Below, in pieces: positions 20,808 through 30,069 of a DNA stretch of 64,000 nt. The stretch comes from Microbacterium sp. Leaf159. Its GTDB lineage: Bacteria; Actinomycetota; Actinomycetes; Actinomycetales; Microbacteriaceae. The first letter of the stretch is position 1. The number at the start of each line of letters is the position of its first letter. The notes beneath the pieces were generated by a model that was given only the letters and a program-made list of their open reading frames with translations, was not told the DNA's origin and made no database searches. The stretch spans positions 5,573 to 69,572 of the forward strand of contig NZ_LMOU01000002.1 of NCBI RefSeq assembly GCF_001423615.1, in the 5' to 3' direction. The position numbers and the translations under genes are program-made.

Positions 20808-22180
20808 TCCGAGGCTCCGTCCGGAAGCAGCAGCGTGACCAGCAGTCCGCCGCCCTCGGGCGACTCGACCCGCAGCTCTCCACCTATCGAACCGAGCAGG
20901 TCTGTGGCGATCGCGAGCCCCAGTCCCGAGCCCGGCGTCTCGCCACTGTCGTCGCTGCGCCAGAACCGGTCAGCCGCGTTCGCCGCCTGCTCGCGGCTGA
21001 GCCCCGGCCCGTGATCGCGGACGCTCAGCCGGCACAGGTCGCCGTCACGGCGCGCACCGATCTCGACCGCCGCGCCCGACGGCGAGAACTTCACCGCATT
21101 GTCGATCACCGCATCGAGTGCGCTCTCGACGATCGTGCGGTCGGTGACGCTCATCACCGGATCGCCTCCGCCGGCGAGCGTGCGGATCCCGCGCTGGGAT
21201 GCCACCTCGCTCCATGCATCGGCTCGCCTCGTCGCGAGTGTCGACAGGTCGACGGCGGAGATCGTGGTGTCCGCGCGTCCTCCTCGAGCGAGTCCGAGCA
21301 GGGTCTCCAGGATCCGAGCCATCCGCCTCCCCTCCTCCCTCGTCTCCTCGACGTCGCCGTCCCACTCGCGGTCGAGCCCCGTCGAGAGGTGCTCGACGCG
21401 CAGCAGGAGTGCGTTGAGGGGGTTGCGCAACTCGTGGGAGGCGTTGAGCGCGAACTCCTGCTGTCGCGTCATGACCCTCTCGATCTCATCCGCCATGCCG
21501 TTGAACACCCGTGTCATCCGGCGCAGCTCCGGCGGTCCCGTGTCCTCGGCGACCCTGGCATCCATCTCTCCGCGTTCGATCGCGATCATGGCCTCGTCGA
21601 GGCGACGGACGGGAGACAGCACCCACCGCGCGAGCTGGAAGACGAGAAGCACGCCGAGCCCGATCGACACTGTCGACACGACGGCCAGCACGAGCACCTG
21701 TTGCACGATCTCGGTGCGCGGCGCCTCGACATCCGCCGACACCATCACCGCGCCGATGACGTCGCCGTCGTCGAAGACGGGCTCGACGATCGAGGATTCG
21801 GCGGTGCCCCAGGGGAAGACCGGCTCAGGGGCCTCTGCCCGGCGGCCGGAGAGGGCGAGCCGGACGCGAGCCGCTTCGTCCTCGGCGATCACCGCGGCGT
21901 CGCTGTTGCCGGCGGCCCAGATGCTCCCCGTCAGATCGAACACCACGACATCGATGCCGTAGACCTGCTCGAAACGCCTGACCTCGGCGTCGATCACCGT
22001 GGCGCTCCCCGAGCGCAGCGCCTGACGTGCACTGGTCACGAAGTACCCGACGTCACCGAGCTGCTCGGTGTAGAACGCCTGCTGGATGCTCCGGGTGGCG
22101 CTCCAGGCCGCGGCGCCGCCGAGCGACAGCAGGATCGCGACCAGAGGAACGAGGAACACGACGATCAGACGCCTGCGCAT
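20804..22180 (-). CDS. Sensor histidine kinase of the TAXI operon
   Basis: A 458-residue membrane kinase. Membrane segments at about 5-26 and 160-182 flank an extracytoplasmic domain of about 135 residues. HAMP follows (about 183-235), then the phospho-acceptor His249 in NASHELRNPLNAL, N box DAVIDNAVKF near 360, G1 DHGPGL and G2 GSGLGLAI. The gene is separated by six bases from the response regulator upstream and overlaps the TAXI lipoprotein gene downstream. The shared operon suggests the extracytoplasmic domain reads the TAXI protein state. Confidence 0.93.
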   Translation of the reverse strand: MRRRLIVVFLVPLVAILLSLGGAAAWSATRSIQQAFYTEQLGDVGYFVTSARQALRSGSATVIDAEVRRFEQVYGIDVVVFDLTGSIWAAGNSDAAVIAEDEAARVRLALSGRRAEAPEPVFPWGTAESSIVEPVFDDGDVIGAVMVSADVEAPRTEIVQQVLVLAVVSTVSIGLGVLLVFQLARWVLSPVRRLDEAMIAIERGEMDARVAEDTGPPELRRMTRVFNGMADEIERVMTRQQEFALNASHELRNPLNALLLRVEHLSTGLDREWDGDVEETREEGRRMARILETLLGLARGGRADTTISAVDLSTLATRRADAWSEVASQRGIRTLAGGGDPVMSVTDRTIVESALDAVIDNAVKFSPSGAAVEIGARRDGDLCRLSVRDHGPGLSREQAANAADRFWRSDDSGETPGSGLGLAIATDLLGSIGGELRVESPEGGGLLVTLLLPDGASE

Positions 22181-22186
22181 CGGACG

Positions 22187-22855
22187 CTACCCCGCCAACC
22201 GGTAGCCGACGCCGCGCACGGTCTCGATGAGGCTTCGCTGGCCGGCCTTGCGTCGGATCGCACCGACATGCACCTCCAGCGAGTGCCCGAAGCCCCGCCA
22301 GTCGGTGTTCCACACCTCGCGGATGAGGCGCTCCTTCGGTACGGCGACCCCCGGGTACCGGGCGAGGACGGCGACGATGTCGAACTCCTTCCGGGTGAGC
22401 TCGATGGGTTCCCGATCGATGATCACCTGGCGGGTGATGAGGTCGATCTCGACGTCCCCGTCCTGGAGCCGCACCCGCGCCTCCGACTCGGGGCGCACCG
22501 GGCGTGAGCGGCGCGTGACCGCTTCGATCCGGGCGAGGAGCTCATGCACGTCGTAGGGCTTGACCACGAAGTCGTCTGCACCCGCACGCAGCCCTCGGAT
22601 GCGCTCCGTGACCTGGTTCCGTGCGGTGACGATGACGATCGGCACCTCCGAGCGGCCACGGATACGGCGGCACAGGTCGATGCCGTCGACGTCGGGCAGC
22701 CCCAGATCGAGAAGCACGACCTCGGTGTCAGCGCCCAGCATCTCCAATGCGGATGCGCCGTCGGCAGCCCTCACCGTGGCGTACCCCGATCGCGCGAGAA
22801 AAGCCTCGAGCGCAGCGGCGACGCGCTCGTCGTCCTCCACGATCAGAATCCGCAT
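22187..22855 (-). CDS. OmpR-family response regulator
   Basis: Receiver domain at the N-terminus with acidic pair D8/D9, phospho-acceptor Asp50 in VVLLDLGLPD and the conserved Lys in FVVKPYD near residue 100. A winged-helix DNA-binding domain spans about 125-222 (ELTRKEFDIVAVLARYPG, VHVGAIRRKAG, VRGVGYRLAG). The 222 residues are standard. GGAG precedes the ATG by three bases and a TAGGTT hexamer lies about 40 bases upstream, so this message has a leader. First gene of the regulator-kinase-TAXI operon; targets are unknown. Confidence 0.95.
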   Translation of the reverse strand: MRILIVEDDERVAAALEAFLARSGYATVRAADGASALEMLGADTEVVLLDLGLPDVDGIDLCRRIRGRSEVPIVIVTARNQVTERIRGLRAGADDFVVKPYDVHELLARIEAVTRRSRPVRPESEARVRLQDGDVEIDLITRQVIIDREPIELTRKEFDIVAVLARYPGVAVPKERLIREVWNTDWRGFGHSLEVHVGAIRRKAGQRSLIETVRGVGYRLAG

Positions 22856-22929
22856 CGACTCCGGGTCCCCTTCTCCGCTCGAGCAGGGATAAACCTATCA
22901 GTCGTGCAGGCTCACCTCGGGTGAGGCGA

Positions 22930-23742
22930 TCAGGAGAGGGATTCCGCCCGCTGGGCGAACGCGCTCTCGTACAGGCACACACTCGCCGCTGTCGCGAGGT
23001 TCAGCGACTCGGCTCGACCGAAGATCGGAAGCTTGAGCACCTGATCAGCCTGCGCCAGCGCTTCATCCTCGAGACCTCGCGCCTCGTTGCCGAACAGCCA
23101 CGCCGTCGGCTCCGCCAGGATTCCGTCTGCACGCGCCCGCAGCAGATCGTCGCCCTTCACATCCGCGGCCAGCACACGCAGTCCCGCCGCATGCGCCTTC
23201 TTCACGACGTCGTCGAGCTCGGCACCCACAGAGACGGGAAGGTGGAACAGCGATCCGGTGGTGGCCCTGACCACCTTGGGGTTGTACGGGTCGACAGTCC
23301 GGCCGGTGAGGATCACCGCATCCGCGCCCGCCGCGTCGGCCGCCCTGATGATGGTGCCGAGATTGCCCGGGTCACGGATCTCCTCGCAGATCGCGACGAG
23401 GCGGGGCGATGACGCGAAGACGTCGCGCACCGAGGTCGGGGTCTGCCGGACGACTGCGACGAGTCCCTGCGGTGTGACGGTGTCGGCCATCGCGTTCAGC
23501 ACGTACTCGGTGACGTACTCGACCTCGACGTCGGCATCCGCCGCCTTCGAGCGGATGTCGGGATGCTTCTCCCACCCGGTCGGGGTCGAGAAGAGCTCGA
23601 CGATGGCCTCGGGGCTGTAAGTCAGCGCCTCGCGGACGGCCTGAGGACCTTCGAGAAGGTACAGACCCGTCTCGCTGCGCGCGCTGCGCTTGGTCAGCTT
23701 CGCGACGGCTCGGACTCGGGGCGAACGGGGGTTCTCCAGCAC
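22930..23742 (-). CDS. TrmH/SpoU-family RNA 2'-O-methyltransferase
   Basis: SPOUT methyltransferase acting on rRNA or tRNA. The three SpoU motifs are intact: [16 protein letters not shown] near residue 125, LFGNEARGL near 215 and [18 protein letters not shown] near 235, which form the knotted SAM site. An N-terminal substrate-binding domain (about 1-95) matches the RlmB/TsnR class. The GTG at 23742 is chosen over 23748 because TAGACT ends six bases before it; the longer start would overlap the hexamer. It gives 270 residues. It follows the infC-rpmI-rplT operon, a usual actinobacterial neighbour, but a terminator lies between. Confidence 0.9.
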   Translation of the reverse strand: MLENPRSPRVRAVAKLTKRSARSETGLYLLEGPQAVREALTYSPEAIVELFSTPTGWEKHPDIRSKAADADVEVEYVTEYVLNAMADTVTPQGLVAVVRQTPTSVRDVFASSPRLVAICEEIRDPGNLGTIIRAADAAGADAVILTGRTVDPYNPKVVRATTGSLFHLPVSVGAELDDVVKKAHAAGLRVLAADVKGDDLLRARADGILAEPTAWLFGNEARGLEDEALAQADQVLKLPIFGRAESLNLATAASVCLYESAFAQRAESLS

Positions 23743-23748
23743 GTTCAC

Positions 23749-23754
23749 AGTCTA
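23749..23754 (-). promoter_or_regulatory. -10 hexamer of the trmH-like gene (TAGACT)
   Basis: Ends six bases before the GTG at 23742 and touches the alternative GTG at 23748, which argues for the shorter start. Confidence 0.5.
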
Positions 23755-23795
23755 GAGAACCGCAGGCACCTTGCTGCGCAAACACCGGGGAAACG

Positions 23796-23831
23796 ACAGA
23801 GGACGCCCTCCCGAAGGAGAGCGTCCTCTGT
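23796..23831 (-). terminator. Terminator of infC-rpmI-rplT
   Basis: An 11-bp stem (23796-23806 with 23821-23831), one C/A mismatch, a 4-bp inner stem and a 4-base loop, 13 bases after the rplT stop. A short T run follows on the minus strand. Confidence 0.85.
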
Positions 23832-23844
23832 GGTGAAGAGCTGC

Positions 23845-24231
23845 TTACGCGGCCGACTTCGGGGCGTTGACGTCAGAGGGCAGAGCCTTCTTGGCCGTCT
23901 CGACCAGCGTCGTGAAGGTCGCGGCGTCGTTGACCGCGAGGTCAGCGAGCATACGACGGTCGACGGTGACACCCGCGAGGCCGAGGCCCTGGATGAAACG
24001 GTTGTACGTGATGCCGTTCTGGCGTGCAGCGGCGTTGATGCGCTGGATCCAGAGACGGCGGAAGTCGCCCTTGCGCTTGCGACGGTCACGGTACGAGTAG
24101 ACGAGCGAGTGGATGACCTGCTCTTTGGCCTTGCGGTAGAGGCGCGAACGCTGACCGCGGTAGCCGGACGCGCGCTCGAGGATGACGCGACGCTTCTTGT
24201 GGGCGTTTACCGCCCGCTTGACTCTTGCCAT
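23845..24231 (-). CDS. rplT: 50S ribosomal protein L20
   Basis: Early-assembly protein of the large subunit. It is nearly all basic helix at the N-terminus ([33 protein letters not shown]) with a globular RNA-binding C-terminus ([22 protein letters not shown]). The 128 residues are standard, and AGGAA lies before the ATG. Last gene of infC-rpmI-rplT; L20 commonly represses its own operon in other bacteria. Confidence 0.98.
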   Translation of the reverse strand: MARVKRAVNAHKKRRVILERASGYRGQRSRLYRKAKEQVIHSLVYSYRDRRKRKGDFRRLWIQRINAAARQNGITYNRFIQGLGLAGVTVDRRMLADLAVNDAATFTTLVETAKKALPSDVNAPKSAA

Positions 24232-24263
24232 TTTCCTGTGTTCCTATCGTGCGTTCGGGCGCG

Positions 24264-24458
24264 TCAGCGACCGAGAAGCTTCTTCGCGACCTTGGTGTCA
24301 GCCTTCGACAGCACCTGGTCCTGGTTGAGGCGGCGGGTGCGACGGCTCGACTTGTGCTCGAGGTTGTGGCGCATTCCGGCCTGCTGCTTCTTCAGCTTGC
24401 CGCTGCCGGTGATCTTGAAGCGCTTCTTAGCACCCGAGTGGGTCTTCTGCTTCGGCAT
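24264..24458 (-). CDS. rpmI: 50S ribosomal protein L35
   Basis: A 64-residue basic large-subunit protein. The start [14 protein letters not shown] and the turn [20 protein letters not shown] are family signatures, and it ends KKLLGR. It lies between infC and rplT with gaps of 72 and 32 bases. GAAGAGAAG supplies a purine-rich ribosome site. Confidence 0.98.
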   Translation of the reverse strand: MPKQKTHSGAKKRFKITGSGKLKKQQAGMRHNLEHKSSRRTRRLNQDQVLSKADTKVAKKLLGR

Positions 24459-24530
24459 CTTCTCTTCCTTCGTATGGCGCCCTCTCAGGCGACGGTGTCA
24501 ACCCGCGGTGCGGGAGTCTGGGGGCGGGAG

Positions 24531-25157
<627 letters not shown>

Positions 25158-25410
25158 GCGTAACTCCTTAGACGAGTGGATTCGGCCACCAGGATGCAGT
25201 CAGCATCCCGGGCGAAATCAGAATCGTCCCCCACCCACCGGCATTCAGACGCCGGCTCTGCACCCTGCCTGCCGGATGCATCTGACGACGCGATCCGGTG
25301 GAGTACAAGACCCGGTAGCCTGGAACGGCAAGCGCGGGTGGGAAGTGAATCCTCTTTCGTGCCGGAGCATTACGCTCCGGAGCCCGACAAAGTCTAACAG
25401 AAGGCAAGGC
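25158..25410 (-). other. Structured leader region of infC, shared divergent promoter
   Basis: About 250 bases without a gene, between infC and the DUF1844 gene. On the minus strand it holds a 7-bp hairpin (25362-25368 with 25374-25380), a smaller GCCGGC-type hairpin near 25240-25255, and a TAGACT hexamer near 25391-25396 that could start a leader of more than 200 bases. The ribosome site AAGGAG is at 25164-25169. The leader may carry the L20 or IF-3 control site, but I cannot assign a known motif. Confidence 0.45.
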
Positions 25411-25413
25411 GAA

Positions 25414-25812
25414 GTGACGAACCAGGCATCGGACGAGGCTGCACGCGAGCGCGAAGAGCGCTGGGCCCGACAGGAGGAGGCGGCGTCTTCCGCCACCCGA
25501 GACATCGCCGATGTGCCAGCCGTGGAGGTCATCACGACCGCCGCCGTGCACCTCATGAGCGCCGCGGCCGTGAAGCTCGGCCTCGCCGACGACCCGGAGG
25601 CCGCGGCGCAGCTCGACCTCGACGAGGCGCGCAAGCTCATCAACGCCCTGGCAGGTCTCATCACCGCCGGAGCGCCCGAGATCAGCGACATGCACGCTCG
25701 CTCGCTCCGCGACGGTCTGCGCTCCCTGCAGCTCGCGTTCCGCGAGGCCTCCACGATCCCCGACCCGATCGGCAAGGGACCTGGCGAGAAGTGGACGGGG
25801 CCGGTCAACTAG
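25414..25812 (+). CDS. DUF1844 family protein
   Basis: A 132-residue soluble protein, Ala/Glu-rich at the N-terminus, then VPAVEVITTAAVHLMSAAAVKLGL and a helical core DLDEARKLINALAGLITA. It ends with ASTIPDPIGKGPGEKWTGPVN. DUF1844 proteins are short helical proteins of unknown function, often next to infC in actinobacteria. The GTG at 25414 begins the family-like part (VTNQASDEAARERE); the frame extends far upstream but across the intergenic region. Only a weak purine-rich ribosome site is present. Confidence 0.85.
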   Translation: MTNQASDEAAREREERWARQEEAASSATRDIADVPAVEVITTAAVHLMSAAAVKLGLADDPEAAAQLDLDEARKLINALAGLITAGAPEISDMHARSLRDGLRSLQLAFREASTIPDPIGKGPGEKWTGPVN

Positions 25813-25852
25813 GCCTCCATCCGTTCGGATCTCGTGGTCCGGGCTCCGGGCT

Positions 25853-25920
25853 GCTCTGTCGAGGAGAAGAGCGGGGACCCTCCCACTTCGTGGGCCCCTC
25901 CCGATTCTCCTCGACAGAGC
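25853..25920. terminator. Long cruciform between convergent genes
   Basis: Outer arms of 16 perfect base pairs (25853-25868 with 25905-25920) enclose a 36-base centre that itself folds around CCCAC-TTC-GTGGG. Larger than the other terminators here. It sits between the DUF1844 gene and the lipoprotein gene and should stop both. Confidence 0.7.
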
Positions 25921-25983
25921 ATCCCTGCGCCCTCGCCTCGCGTCGGGGCGTCGCCCGCCCGTTGACCTTTCGCGGTGCTGGGG

Positions 25984-26376
25984 TCAGGGATGCAGGACGA
26001 TGGGCGGAGCCGTGGACGGGCCGCCGCAGGGATCCGACGAATGCGTCCATGCGATGGCCTCCTGCGTCTCCGCGATCAGGATGCCGGAGCCGTCGTAGAC
26101 GCGCACCGTGACGTCGTCCGGGGCGGCGAAGCCGAAGTGGAAGGTCCCGGCGTCACCCTGTGCGGGCACGGACAGATCCGTCTCCAGAGTCGGTGCCGCC
26201 CCGGGGTCCGCCGAACATCCCGCATCCGAGCAGACCTGCAGGAAGACGTCGGGGCCGTAGGCCGACGCGTCGATCTCGACGCCGTTCGACCACCCGATCG
26301 CAGGGCACGCGGTCGCGCAGCCCGGCAACAGCAGCGCGACGACGAGTCCGATGACGGCCCCGGCTGCCCTGCGCAT
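25984..26376 (-). CDS. Small secreted lipoprotein, unknown function
   Basis: A 130-residue protein. The N-terminus MRRAAGAVIGLVVALLLPGC is a lipoprotein signal peptide ending at Cys20. The mature part has three more cysteine pairs (CPAIGW, VCSDAGCSADP, DPCGG) and looks like a small beta-rich domain (TFHFGFAAPDDVTVRVYDGSG). I recognise no family. TAGGGT ends six bases before the ATG, so it is probably a leaderless single gene. Confidence 0.75.
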   Translation of the reverse strand: MRRAAGAVIGLVVALLLPGCATACPAIGWSNGVEIDASAYGPDVFLQVCSDAGCSADPGAAPTLETDLSVPAQGDAGTFHFGFAAPDDVTVRVYDGSGILIAETQEAIAWTHSSDPCGGPSTAPPIVLHP

Positions 26377-26382
26377 GCCGCC

Positions 26383-26388
26383 ACCCTA
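26383..26388 (-). promoter_or_regulatory. -10 hexamer of the lipoprotein gene (TAGGGT)
   Basis: Ends six bases before the ATG at 26376. Confidence 0.5.
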
Positions 26389-26415
26389 TCGACGCGGATA
26401 CCGCGGCCGCGAGGC

Positions 26416-27240
26416 TCAGGCGGAGCGTCGCAACTTCACGGTGAGTGAATCCGCGAGCACCGCGACACGGTCGTCCGCCGCCCAGCGCTGAGCCAGCCGA
26501 GCGAGCACCGCATCGAGAACCTCACGCTCCAGCCCGTCGACGAGCTCGAGGACGACGATCAGCTCGGGTCCCCGCAGGCGCGCATCCGGATCCCCGGCGG
26601 CCACGGCCACGTCGATGACCGCGAGTTCGTGAGCGACGCTCTCCTGCAGTGCGCCGAAGACCTCGGGAGACAGGAAGCTCGGCTCCCACCTGTGCCCCTG
26701 CGCTATCGCCCACACAGCGGGGCGGCGGAAGACGAACTCGGTGTCGGAGGTCGGATCGAGCACGATCAGGTCGGTGTCTTCGGCGGATGCCGCCAGCGCC
26801 ACGCGCGTGGCCTCGACCGGAATCGGTCGCGCGGTCGCATCCCATCGCTGCATCGCCTGGACGGAAGAGAACACGGGCTGCACGCGGCGGCCGTCAGGCG
26901 CGGCCACCGTGACGATCGAGAGCTCCTGAGTCTTGTCGACCGCCAGCCCGCTGGGCGCCACCCCCTCTTCGCCCTTCTCGGCGATCAGCGGTATCAGAAC
27001 GCGCGCGGTGCGGAACGCGTCCACAACCTCGGTCTGGGCACCTGATCCTGCCCGGAAGCGCAGGAGGGCGTCGAGGAGTGCGGGGTCGGCGGAGCCGTCG
27101 TCGCCCGCGTGCGGGTTCGACTCGAAGCTGCGCCCCTCCCAGGGCACACCTGCGGAGTCGCCCCGGTTCCCCGCGGCATGATCGTTCGCGCCATGGCCGT
27201 CGGGGCCGTGGCCGCAGGCGTCGTCAGTCCCCTGCGACAT
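26416..27240 (-). CDS. SseB-domain protein downstream of priA
   Basis: A 274-residue soluble protein. A Gly/His/Asp-rich N-terminus ([15 protein letters not shown]) leads into an SseB-like domain (about 55-170: [50 protein letters not shown]). The C-terminal third ([21 protein letters not shown]) has no clear family. The ATG at 27240 lies 17 bases inside priA, so the genes are coupled. SseB-type proteins often follow hisA in actinobacteria; the role is unknown. The His-rich start could bind metal, which is inference. Confidence 0.8.
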   Translation of the reverse strand: MSQGTDDACGHGPDGHGANDHAAGNRGDSAGVPWEGRSFESNPHAGDDGSADPALLDALLRFRAGSGAQTEVVDAFRTARVLIPLIAEKGEEGVAPSGLAVDKTQELSIVTVAAPDGRRVQPVFSSVQAMQRWDATARPIPVEATRVALAASAEDTDLIVLDPTSDTEFVFRRPAVWAIAQGHRWEPSFLSPEVFGALQESVAHELAVIDVAVAAGDPDARLRGPELIVVLELVDGLEREVLDAVLARLAQRWAADDRVAVLADSLTVKLRRSA

Positions 27241-27970
27241 CCAGAGCCTCAGCCAGCGTGAACGCGCCGGCGTAGAGTGCCTTGCCGACGATCGCGCCCT
27301 CGACGCCCAGCGGAACCAGCTCGCGCAGCGCGGCGATGTCGTCGAGGTTCGCGATGCCACCCGACGCGACGACGGGCTTCGGGGTGCGCGAGGTCATCTC
27401 GCGGAGGAGTTCGAGGTTCGGGCCCTTGAGCGTGCCGTCCTTGGTGACGTCGGTGACGACGTAACGGCTGCAGCCGGCATCCTCGAGTCGCTCGAGGACC
27501 TCCCAGAGGTCGCCGCCCTCCTTCGTCCAGCCGCGTGCGGCGAGGGTGGTGCCGCGGACGTCGAGACCCACGGCGATCGCCTCGCCGAAGCGACCGATCA
27601 CGTCGGCCGCCCACTCGGGGTTCTCGAGCGCAGCGGTGCCGAGGTTGATGCGCGTCGCACCGCTCTCGAGAGCGGCCTCGAGCGTGGCGTCGTCGCGGAT
27701 TCCGCCGGACAGCTCGACGTTGACGTTCTTGAACTGCTTGATGACCTTGCGGAGGATCGGAGCATTGCTGCCGCGACCGAATGCCGCGTCGAGGTCGACG
27801 AGGTGGATCCACTTCGCGCCCTGCGCGACCCACTCCCCTGCCGCGTCCAGCGGGTCGCCGTAGCTGGTCTCGGTGCCTGCCTCGCCCTGCGTGAGGCGGA
27901 CGGCCTTGCCACCCGCGACATCGACAGCGGGGAGCAGAGTGAGCGAAGGGGACTGCGCGAAGTCGTTCAT
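27224..27970 (-). CDS. priA: Phosphoribosyl isomerase (HisA/PriA type)
   Basis: TIM-barrel isomerase of histidine synthesis converting ProFAR to PRFAR. In actinobacteria the PriA form also does the TrpF step of tryptophan synthesis. The catalytic aspartates lie in [10 protein letters not shown] near residue 16 and VGLDVRG near residue 138; phosphate is bound by [19 protein letters not shown] and VASGGIA. The 248 residues are normal. GAGGA precedes the ATG. It lies apart from hisH by the MinD-like gene on the opposite strand. Dual activity is inferred from family; I cannot check for trpF outside the window. Confidence 0.93.
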   Translation of the reverse strand: MNDFAQSPSLTLLPAVDVAGGKAVRLTQGEAGTETSYGDPLDAAGEWVAQGAKWIHLVDLDAAFGRGSNAPILRKVIKQFKNVNVELSGGIRDDATLEAALESGATRINLGTAALENPEWAADVIGRFGEAIAVGLDVRGTTLAARGWTKEGGDLWEVLERLEDAGCSRYVVTDVTKDGTLKGPNLELLREMTSRTPKPVVASGGIANLDDIAALRELVPLGVEGAIVGKALYAGAFTLAEALDVAGD

Positions 27971-28125
27971 GACGTCCTCAGGTGAGATGGGAGGGCCGAT
28001 TCGTCGGCACGAGAGTCGACACTAGCCCGCGCATCCGCCCGCTCCAAAATGATGACGGCAGAGAACGACGGACACCACGCGGTAGCCTCGAAGACGCCCC
28101 TGTTCGGTCGGTGAGGAGATGTTCC

Positions 28126-30045
28126 ATGGTGCGCGATGCGGAAGCGCGGGGAAGCGGACCCCTTCGTCGGGGCAATCCGATGCCTCCCGAGGTTCCGGAG
28201 GGCGTCGAGCCCACGCAGGGCACGGATGAGGATGCCGCGCAGCGCCCGAACGTTCCGCAGCCGTCTGCCCCCGCAGCAGGCACCGCGAACACCAGCACCG
28301 CGAACGATGATGCTGTCGACTGGTCTGCTCCGCCGCCACCACGGTCCCCGGCAGCGAGTGCGCCGTCGAACACCCCTGCGCCGGGAACGCGCGCTGCGGC
28401 CGCGGCTGCCGCAGCTGCAGCCCCCGTCCTCCCTCAGCGCGATGCGCCGGCACCGGTGACTCCCGCATCCGCGGACGCCGGACCCGTTCCTCTGACGCCG
28501 CCCCCCACTCAGCAGACCCCGCGCACCGAGCCGCAGCTTCCCGTTGTTCCGCCCGCACCGGTGCGGACGATCCCCACGGGAGGACCTTCCGCTGCACCGG
28601 CAACAGCGGCTCCGGCGACTCCACCCGCGTCCGCTCCGCCCACCCGGCCCGCCGCAGCTCCGCAGACGCCCGACGCAGCCGCACCCGTCACGCCGACGAT
28701 CCCGGCGCCGCCTGGACAGCCGGCAACGGCACCTCTCCGCCCCTCGACCGCAATGCCAGCCGGAGCGGCGGCGGCACCCAGCTTCTCCTCTCCGCCCGCG
28801 ACCATCCCGTCTGCACCGGCCACGGGCGCCTCGGACACGCGGCCCACCGCGATTCAGCCGTCACCGTCACTGATCCAGGGACAGTCGCCGGTCCAGGGAC
28901 AGCCGCCGGTCCAGGCACAGCCGCCGGTCCAGGCACAATCGCCGGTCCAGGCACAGTCACCGATCCAGGCACAATCGCCGGTCCAGGCACAGTCACCGGT
29001 CCAGGCACCGGCTCTCGCCGCGGCGGCAGCGACGCCGATTCCGCCCGCCACGCTCGCACCCGGCACCGCCGCACCGATGCAGGCGGAAGCAGCGGCCTCG
29101 TCGCGTCGCCGCCAGCGGGAACAGGGAATCGAACGCCGGTCCTTCCTCCAGGAGGAACGTCGGGAGGAGCCCGCCCGCCGAGGCGGTCGCGGATTCCTCA
29201 ATCGCGTCGGGTTCTCCCTCGGCCCCAATGCCCGTGAGCGCGCGGTGCGCGACGACGAGCATGAGGTCAGCCGCCATTGGCCGGGCCCGCGCACGGTCGC
29301 CGTCGTCAACGGCAAGGGCGGGGCCGGTAAGACTCCCGCCACGGTGCTGCTGTCGGCCGTGTTCGCGCAGTACGGCGGCGCCGGTGTGCTCGCCTGGGAC
29401 AACAATCAGACTCGGGGCACGCTCGGGTGGCGCACCGAGACCGGCGCTCACGACCGCACCCTGCTCGAGCTCCTGCCGCAGACGCAGCGTCTGCTCGGCG
29501 CCCAGGGTCAATCGGCCGACCTGGCGCACTTCGTGCACCACCAGCCGCAGGAGAAGTACGACGTGCTGCGGTCCAAGCCCATCCGGCTCGCTCACGAGAA
29601 TCGCCTCAGCCCGGCGGATGTCGATTCGATCCACGCGGTCGCCGCGAAGTTCTACCGCCTGATCATCATCGATTCGGGCAACGACGAATCCGATCCGATG
29701 TGGTTGCGGATGATCGACCTCGCGGACCAGATCGTCGTCGCGACGACGACGCGTGACGACCACGCCGAGGCGGGAGCGCTCCTTCTCGAGGCGCTTGAGG
29801 ACCGCGACGAGCGCTCAGCCCGCCTCGCGCGCGAATCCGTCGTCGTGGTCAGCCAGGCCGACCCGAAGGCCTCGTCGGCCGAGGTCGCAGAGGTGGTCGC
29901 CGGATACCGCCCGCTCGCGCGCGAAGTCGTCGACATCCCGTTCGATCGGGAGATGGTCGACGGGCACCTGCGTCTCCGTGCACTCTCGGCCCCCGCGCAG
30001 CAGGCCTGGCTCTCGGCCGCAGCCGCGGTCGCTCGCGGCTTCTGA
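28126..30045 (+). CDS. MinD/ParA-like ATPase with long Pro/Ala N-terminus (EspI-like)
   Basis: A 639-residue protein in two halves. Residues 1-350 are disordered and rich in Pro, Ala, Gln and Thr, with a hexapeptide repeat of type SPVQAQ at about 251-295. The C-terminal ATPase begins at RTVAVVNGKGGAGKTPATVL (near residue 390), a deviant Walker A with its signature lysine, and continues with LIIIDSGNDESDPMWLRMID. This layout resembles EspI of type VII secretion loci, but no WXG100 or EccC gene is nearby. The ATG at 28126 has GGAG seven bases upstream. It stands alone on the plus strand between hisH and priA, so it breaks a usual operon. Confidence 0.8.
   Translation: MVRDAEARGSGPLRRGNPMPPEVPEGVEPTQGTDEDAAQRPNVPQPSAPAAGTANTSTANDDAVDWSAPPPPRSPAASAPSNTPAPGTRAAAAAAAAAAPVLPQRDAPAPVTPASADAGPVPLTPPPTQQTPRTEPQLPVVPPAPVRTIPTGGPSAAPATAAPATPPASAPPTRPAAAPQTPDAAAPVTPTIPAPPGQPATAPLRPSTAMPAGAAAAPSFSSPPATIPSAPATGASDTRPTAIQPSPSLIQGQSPVQGQPPVQAQPPVQAQSPVQAQSPIQAQSPVQAQSPVQAPALAAAAATPIPPATLAPGTAAPMQAEAAASSRRRQREQGIERRSFLQEERREEPARRGGRGFLNRVGFSLGPNARERAVRDDEHEVSRHWPGPRTVAVVNGKGGAGKTPATVLLSAVFAQYGGAGVLAWDNNQTRGTLGWRTETGAHDRTLLELLPQTQRLLGAQGQSADLAHFVHHQPQEKYDVLRSKPIRLAHENRLSPADVDSIHAVAAKFYRLIIIDSGNDESDPMWLRMIDLADQIVVATTTRDDHAEAGALLLEALEDRDERSARLARESVVVVSQADPKASSAEVAEVVAGYRPLAREVVDIPFDREMVDGHLRLRALSAPAQQAWLSAAAAVARGF
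28876..29010 (+). repeat. 18-bp tandem repeat inside the MinD-like gene
   Basis: About seven and a half copies of an 18-base unit of type CAGGCACAGTCGCCGGTC, encoding hexapeptides of type SPVQAQ. The copies differ by single bases, which suggests recent unequal exchange or slippage. Copy number may vary between strains. Confidence 0.9.
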
Positions 30046-30069
30046 ACCGCCGCGACCACGCGTCTCGTC

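Noticed and set aside
28876..29010. CRISPR-like regular repeats
   Set aside because: The 18-base units are contiguous without spacers and lie in frame in a coding gene.
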